Below, piece by piece: positions 32,053 to 35,185 of a stretch of DNA of 35,185 bases. A model generated the notes under the pieces. The model was not told where the DNA came from, did not search any database, and was given only the letters and a program-made list of their open reading frames with translations. Both the position numbers and the translations under genes were made by a program. How positions within the stretch are numbered: the first letter of the stretch is position 1; each line of letters begins with the position of its first letter. Source of the DNA: Eubacteriales bacterium (GTDB lineage Bacteria; Bacillota; Clostridia; Lachnospirales; Lachnospiraceae); NCBI GenBank assembly GCA_030527715.1, contig JAUNAF010000018.1, positions 1 through 35,185 of the forward strand, written 5' to 3'.

Positions 32053-32247
32053 ATGTACGAAGCATACGAAAAGTTGCGCAAACAAAAGGGCGTAACAGAC
32101 TATAGAGTTTCCGAGGAAACGGGGATTGTAAAATCCACATTTTCTGATTGGAAGAGTGGAAGAAGTAAACCCAAAATAGAAAAGCTAATGATATTAGCAA
32201 GATATTTCGATGTACCATTGGAATATTTTGTTTCAAAAAGAAAGTGA
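32053..32247 (+). CDS. Cro-like XRE DNA-binding protein
   Basis: A 64-residue protein that is one helix-turn-helix domain and little else, like Cro. MYEAYEKLRKQKGVTDYRVS starts it and the recognition helix is KSTFSDWKSGRS, identical to that of the reverse-strand repressor, as are the flanking TGI and PK. It should therefore bind the same operators and compete with the repressor to switch the element on. AAGGAGGG is 5 bases before the ATG. First gene of the rightward operon. Confidence 0.9.
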   Translation: MYEAYEKLRKQKGVTDYRVSEETGIVKSTFSDWKSGRSKPKIEKLMILARYFDVPLEYFVSKRK

Positions 32248-32258
32248 GGGTGAAAAAT

Positions 32259-32432
32259 ATGAGCAATTTGGCACGTTGGGCAGCGGAAAACGGTCTTTCT
32301 TCCCTGTACGAAGAGTACAAGGAAGACGTAGATGATCTCAAAATCTTCTACGGTTCCCACACGGACGACTTGGAGCTGGCGGTCAGTCAGCTTCAGAAGA
32401 ATGACTACTATGCTGAACTTTTCGGAGAGTAG
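32259..32432 (+). CDS. Small acidic protein of unknown function
   Basis: 57 residues (MSNLARWAAENGLSSLYEEY, then acidic KEDVDDLKIFYGSH…), probably two helices; no family recognised. GAGGG 8 bases upstream supports ATG 32259 over an in-frame GTG at 32244. It directly follows the Cro-like gene (12 bases), so it is an early gene of the element and could be a regulator partner or antirepressor, which is a guess from position only. Confidence 0.65.
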   Translation: MSNLARWAAENGLSSLYEEYKEDVDDLKIFYGSHTDDLELAVSQLQKNDYYAELFGE

Positions 32433-32460
32433 TTATCTTTAACCGGAAGGAGGTGGATGC

Positions 32461-32730
32461 ATGATTGTATCCAAAACAAAAATAACGGTCGAACAGGCCG
32501 CAAAGATATTAGGAGTGCACTCTGACACAGTGCGTTATCTGCTCCGAAAAGAGATGGATCTGGCACCGGAGAAAAAGAAATTCGATATAGGGCAGGCAAG
32601 ACCGGCCCGGGAGAATACCGGAAAGCGGAAGAAGTACCGTTATACCTGCTATCTTCCAAAGGTACTTGCTTATATTGGCATTCAGAGTGAAGAAGAGCTG
32701 CCGGAAGATATTAGAAAGATGCTGGGCTAA
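32461..32730 (+). CDS. Small helix-turn-helix protein (excisionase/MerR-like N-terminus)
   Basis: 89 residues. ITVEQAAKILGVHSDTVRYL followed by LRKEM is a MerR/excisionase-type helix-turn-helix (family pattern: E-A-A-x-x-L-G-V-x-x-x-T-V-R). The second half is lysine/arginine-rich (TGKRKKYRYTCYLPK) with a final helix EEELPEDIRKML. In elements with an integrase at one end such a protein is often the recombination directionality factor, or a replication-control protein. AGGAGG 8 bases before ATG. Part of the rightward operon; the specific role is inference. Confidence 0.75.
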   Translation: MIVSKTKITVEQAAKILGVHSDTVRYLLRKEMDLAPEKKKFDIGQARPARENTGKRKKYRYTCYLPKVLAYIGIQSEEELPEDIRKMLG

Positions 32731-32748
32731 AAGGGAGGGAGAAAGAAA

Positions 32749-33003
32749 ATGACTTTAATGGTCAAGAATATTAGAGAGCTTGTTCGATTCTGGCACAAAG
32801 CCGGGCTGATCGATGACAAAACAGAGGTCACGATCGTAAAAACGGACAACTACAACGGGGAACCGTCTCCGGTAAAGGAGATGCTCGTTGTAAATAAGGG
32901 CAGATGGAATGACGAAAGCGTCTGGAACTGCCCGGAATCAGAAGTTTTGAAGTATGCCTGGACAAAAGAGAAGGGCGTGGCGATCTTGATTTGTCAGGAA
33001 TAG
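32749..33003 (+). CDS. Small protein of unknown function
   Basis: 84 residues, soluble, mixed alpha/beta in appearance: a helix (NIRELVRFWHKAGLI), then strands (KTEVTIVKTDNYNGEP, KEMLVVNKGRW) and a hydrophobic end (EKGVAILICQE). No family recognised. A purine-rich site AGGGAGGGAG precedes ATG 32749. Spacing of 18 bases from the previous gene fits one operon. Confidence 0.7.
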   Translation: MTLMVKNIRELVRFWHKAGLIDDKTEVTIVKTDNYNGEPSPVKEMLVVNKGRWNDESVWNCPESEVLKYAWTKEKGVAILICQE

Positions 33004-33031
33004 ACAGTCGGCTTCTCAGGAAGGAGAAAAG

Positions 33032-33451
33032 ATGAAAAAAAGAGAATATGCAAAGATGCTGGCAGCGATTGCCAGCGGATCGGCAATCATCATTGCCGGA
33101 ACAGCGGTGTTATGGAAGAAGACAACGCTGCCGATCGAGGAAGTCATAGTTGACGCCCTGATGATTTATGCGGGGTTGATGATGGCAGCGGAGATGATGA
33201 TGCTCTTTAAGGAGCTTCGCAGAGAGAAAAGAAGAAAGATCATCCTGCAGCAGAGACAAAGACGCGCTGAGGAAGAGAGAAACAGGCTCATAAGAAGATA
33301 CGGAGCATCAGCAGTCGGAGCGAAAGTCCCGGGAACAGATCTCTATGAGATCGACATGGAGAAGCAGAAGCTCTGGCAGATCGATCTGAAAGAGTTTCAT
33401 GAATTTCTTTCGGATCAGGGAAGGTCGCTGAATGGGAAAAGAGCAGGCTAA
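33032..33451 (+). CDS. Small membrane protein with charged cytoplasmic tail, unknown function
   Basis: 139 residues. Two hydrophobic segments (AIASGSAIIIAGTAVLW, about 11-28; VIVDALMIYAGLMMAAEMMM, about 38-57) are joined by a short loop, followed by a strongly basic, probably coiled-coil helix (about 60-90, rich in R, K, Q and E) and a soluble end. The hairpin-plus-tail form would leave both termini in the cytoplasm. No family recognised. AAGGAG is about 6 bases before the ATG. It overlaps the next gene by 20 bases. A membrane protein just before a replication initiator could link the replicon to the membrane, but that is only a possibility. Confidence 0.7.
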   Translation: MKKREYAKMLAAIASGSAIIIAGTAVLWKKTTLPIEEVIVDALMIYAGLMMAAEMMMLFKELRREKRRKIILQQRQRRAEEERNRLIRRYGASAVGAKVPGTDLYEIDMEKQKLWQIDLKEFHEFLSDQGRSLNGKRAG

Positions 33452-33806
33452 GGTTAAGGTCAGAAGACCGAAAGGAACAGAAGAAAGCATCCAGAGCTGT
33501 ATAGAACTGCTGAAGGGTGCAAGAAACATGGAAGCAAGAAAAGCCTTCCATGCGGAACATCTCGAACTGACCAAGATCGCTGACATCTATCGGGGAGACA
33601 GCAAGAAAGAACTGTACCGGGATAGCAACGGCAGTTGCTGGTATGAGACGTTCTACATAAAAAACAAAAAGGTGATTTCAGAATATGAACATATATTCGG
33701 GAGACCGGAAAGGAGCAAGAAACGCATTGTCTATGAAGAAGACGGAACGACACAGATCCCGGAGACCGCCGGGAAAGAAAGGCAAAAAGAAAAGGCGAAT
33801 GTATAG
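33432..33806 (+). CDS. Basic protein of unknown function
   Basis: 124 residues, lysine/arginine-rich with basic N-terminus (MGKEQAKVKVRRPKGTEESI), a central part with SNGSCWYETFYIKNKKVISE and a basic, low-complexity end. No family recognised. The charge suggests nucleic-acid contact. Its start lies 20 bases inside the membrane-protein gene, with AGGGAAGG upstream, so translation is coupled. Last gene before the hairpin region that precedes the replication initiator. Confidence 0.65.
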   Translation: MGKEQAKVKVRRPKGTEESIQSCIELLKGARNMEARKAFHAEHLELTKIADIYRGDSKKELYRDSNGSCWYETFYIKNKKVISEYEHIFGRPERSKKRIVYEEDGTTQIPETAGKERQKEKANV

Positions 33807-33819
33807 ACATCCGCCGATC

Positions 33820-33915
33820 CTTTAGGACGAGGTCCAAAGAAAAATTATTCACCTCTTTGAGTATAGCACCTAAAGGGTAAAAATGTCAAGAAAACAGAGG
33901 GTTTTCACCCTCTGT
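33820..33915. other. Hairpin region upstream of the replication initiator, candidate replication origin
   Basis: Two hairpins lie in the 167-base gap before the initiator gene: CTTT-A-GGAC (33820-33828) with GTCCAAAG (33832-33839), loop GAG, and ACAGAGGG (33894-33901) with CCCTCTGT (33908-33915), loop TTTTCA. Neither has a terminator-like T-run. Rolling-circle double-strand origins commonly are hairpins next to or inside the initiator gene, but no nick site can be identified here. Confidence 0.4.
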
Positions 33916-33973
33916 ACGCACTTGATAAAGGTATTAAAGTTAGATGCTGATATTAGACTTTAGGGAGCTGCAT

Positions 33974-34852
33974 ATGACTAAGAGGAAGAGGACCTATCTC
34001 AGAGGTGGGGAGATCATCGATGTAGAGGAGTATCACGATCATGAATATGGCGCACCCGGGAAGGGAAGATCAAAAAAAGAGAAGCCCACTCCGGAACAGA
34101 TGCGCCGAAAGAATGCCTGGAATAAGGCGAGAAAGTGCCGTCAGTTTCTGCTGGAGTACTTTAAACCGGGGGACTGTCTTATGACATTTACCTACAAAAA
34201 GGAAGAACGACCGGAGGATATGACAGCAGCGAAGAAGGATTTTAAAGCCTTCATGGAGAAGATCCGGAAAGTCTATACCAAAAGAGGGAAGATGCTCTTC
34301 TGGATCCGAAACATAGAATGCGGCACCAGAGGAGGCTGGCATATCCATCTTGTGATAAACGAGATTGGAGATACGGCAAGCATCGTCCAGAAGGCATGGA
34401 AGAAAGGCGGTGTATGGTCAGCAGAAATCAGAAGTTCGCAATATTCCGACATCGACATGAAACGACTGGCGAACTATCTGACGAAAGATGAGCATACTAG
34501 GGAACCCAAAAAAGATGGAAATCAAGGAAAACCAAAGATCAGAGAGAGTAGTTACAGCAGAAGCAGAAACATGATCCTGCCGGAACCAAAGGTAGATAAG
34601 CTGACGCACTGGAAGAAAGAGACAAAACCGAAAAAAGGATACTACATAGCATCGATCTATGAGGGTATCAATCCGGTAACGGGATATCACTACCGCAGAT
34701 ACACCATGATCAGCCTGTCTGCGAAGAAAAAGAGCGAGGAAGAGCTGGAACGTATCAGAAAGAGAAGGAAAAAGAAAAAGATACGGCAAAACTCGCGCAA
34801 TCGAAAAAAAACGAACACCCGTAAAACCGGCACCTTCGCGAAAGCGAAATAA
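33974..34852 (+). CDS. HUH rolling-circle replication initiator (G2P/Rep-like)
   Basis: A 292-residue protein with the three HUH endonuclease motifs in order: motif 1 CLMTFTY (residues 68-74), motif 2 GGWHIHLVIN with metal-binding H123 and H125, and motif 3 LANYLTKDE with the candidate nucleophile Y168 and K171. The spacing matches single-tyrosine Rep proteins of phage/plasmid type (family called rolling-circle replication-associated, ORF2/G2P). The C-terminus is very basic (KRRKKKKIRQNSRNRKK). It should nick one strand at the element's origin and start rolling-circle synthesis. The start at 33974 has AGGGAG 6 bases upstream; the longer frame from 33944 has none. It could also act as a relaxase for transfer. 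Confidence 0.85.
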   Translation: MTKRKRTYLRGGEIIDVEEYHDHEYGAPGKGRSKKEKPTPEQMRRKNAWNKARKCRQFLLEYFKPGDCLMTFTYKKEERPEDMTAAKKDFKAFMEKIRKVYTKRGKMLFWIRNIECGTRGGWHIHLVINEIGDTASIVQKAWKKGGVWSAEIRSSQYSDIDMKRLANYLTKDEHTREPKKDGNQGKPKIRESSYSRSRNMILPEPKVDKLTHWKKETKPKKGYYIASIYEGINPVTGYHYRRYTMISLSAKKKSEEELERIRKRRKKKKIRQNSRNRKKTNTRKTGTFAKAK

Positions 34853-34896
34853 AATATATCACAAAATTCTATTGTAAGCCGTGAGCGTGCAGAAAA

Positions 34897-34916
34897 GGAG
34901 CCGGACTTCCGGCTCC
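34897..34916 (+). other. GC-rich hairpin before the last gene
   Basis: GGAGCCGG (34897-34904), loop ACTT, CCGGCTCC (34909-34916), without a T-run; AAAGGAG follows at once. Placed between the initiator and the next ORF, it may be an attenuator, an RNA-processing site or an origin part. Confidence 0.5.
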
Positions 34917-34941
34917 GGAAAGGAGAATGCAAAGAAGAACC

Positions 34942-35185
34942 ATGGGAACAGCGCGAAGAAAACCGAAATATAGAAACATCATCGCTACCGGGAATAGAGC
35001 AGAACCGAAATATTTCGGTGACAGGATGGACTGGATAAGAAACAAATTTCAGCCTGGGCAGATGGTGAGTGTCCAAAAACAGATGTCAGAAGAGGATGAT
35101 ACACCGGAAGATCGAAAAGCAAAAAGAAAGATCTGGGTGCCGTACAGAGTGGTAAAGGCCTATCGGTGGCACTTGTTGCTGCAGG
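34942..35185 (+). CDS. Basic protein of unknown function, cut by the window edge
   Basis: An open frame runs from ATG 34942 to the end (81 codons so far), giving MGTARRKPKYRNIIATGNRA and later KIWVPYRVVKAYRWHLLLQ. It is very basic. The last part resembles small phage/element proteins that have a conserved Y-x-x-H-x-L strand, but I do not recognise a family. An in-frame ATG at 34927 is too close to AAGGAG (34919-34924), while ATG 34942 is rather far from it, so the start is uncertain. Confidence 0.5.
   Translation, partial: MGTARRKPKYRNIIATGNRAEPKYFGDRMDWIRNKFQPGQMVSVQKQMSEEDDTPEDRKAKRKIWVPYRVVKAYRWHLLLQ

Larger units (their letters stand above)
29842..35185. mobile_element. Integrated mobile element, left end only (runs past the window edge)
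   Basis: From the FKBP terminator onward gene style changes: a reverse-strand tyrosine integrase next to the boundary, a divergent repressor/Cro-like pair, many small unknown genes in one direction and an HUH rolling-circle initiator. This layout is that of a prophage or integrative plasmid with the integrase at one end. The left attachment site should lie in 29842-29930, but the right end is outside the window, so no direct repeat can be shown. Intergenic DNA here (31090-32050) is more AT-rich than in the neighbouring core. Confidence 0.85.

Noticed and set aside
1-35185. CRISPR arrays, tRNA and rRNA genes, insertion sequences
   Set aside because: I looked for regularly spaced repeats, tRNA-like cloverleaf ends and transposase frames and saw none; a tool search could still find a degenerate one.

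Overview
The window is chromosomal DNA of an anaerobic Gram-positive bacterium, most likely a Clostridia member of the Lachnospiraceae type. This rests on gene content: an Asr-type anaerobic sulfite reductase, the redox repressor Rex, an NfnAB-type transhydrogenase, many ferredoxin-like Fe-S proteins, strong AGGAGG ribosome binding sites, sigma-A-like TTGACA/TATAAT promoters and abundant hairpin-plus-T-run terminators. I cannot name the genus. No tRNA, rRNA or CRISPR array was seen.

Layout. Bases 1-4400 are an accessory region: the reverse-strand relic of a broken NmrA-type oxidoreductase (with the tail of what looks like a flavodoxin gene before it), then a TetR regulator, a flavodoxin-like Fe-S flavoprotein and a UvrA-like ABC ATPase that lacks the UvrB-binding insertion. 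Bases 4430-8860 are a redox block: a pyridoxamine-phosphate-oxidase-fold protein, a ferredoxin-nitroreductase fusion and the sulfite reductase operon asrABC. Bases 8860-10520 look eroded: a promoterless-looking interval ending in an orphan terminator, a TetR gene cut to 113 residues, small ORF remnants and an alpha/beta hydrolase.

Bases 10650-29841 are conserved core chromosome, all on the + strand: an ABC-F ATPase, aspartate kinase, rex, yebC with a CFI-box-like protein, uppP, ftsK/spoIIIE, nfnAB, rlmH, then a run phoH-ybeY-DUF3048-MurJ/SpoVB-like flippase-DUF896-5-FTHF cyclo-ligase, and finally an FKBP prolyl isomerase preceded by an unusually structured untranslated leader. Together these serve redox balance (rex, nfnAB, asr), envelope growth (uppP, flippase, DUF3048), chromosome segregation and ribosome maintenance (rlmH, ybeY, phoH).

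From about 29842 to beyond the right edge lies an integrated mobile element. It has a reverse-strand tyrosine integrase, a CI/Cro-like divergent repressor pair that shares one recognition helix and a set of palindromic operators, a candidate small RNA beside the integrase, a train of small unknown proteins, and an HUH rolling-circle replication initiator preceded by hairpins that could be its origin. Only the left end is in the window, so whether it is a filamentous-phage-like prophage, an integrative plasmid or a conjugative/mobilizable element cannot be decided here. The element and the FKBP leader RNA are the parts most worth following up.
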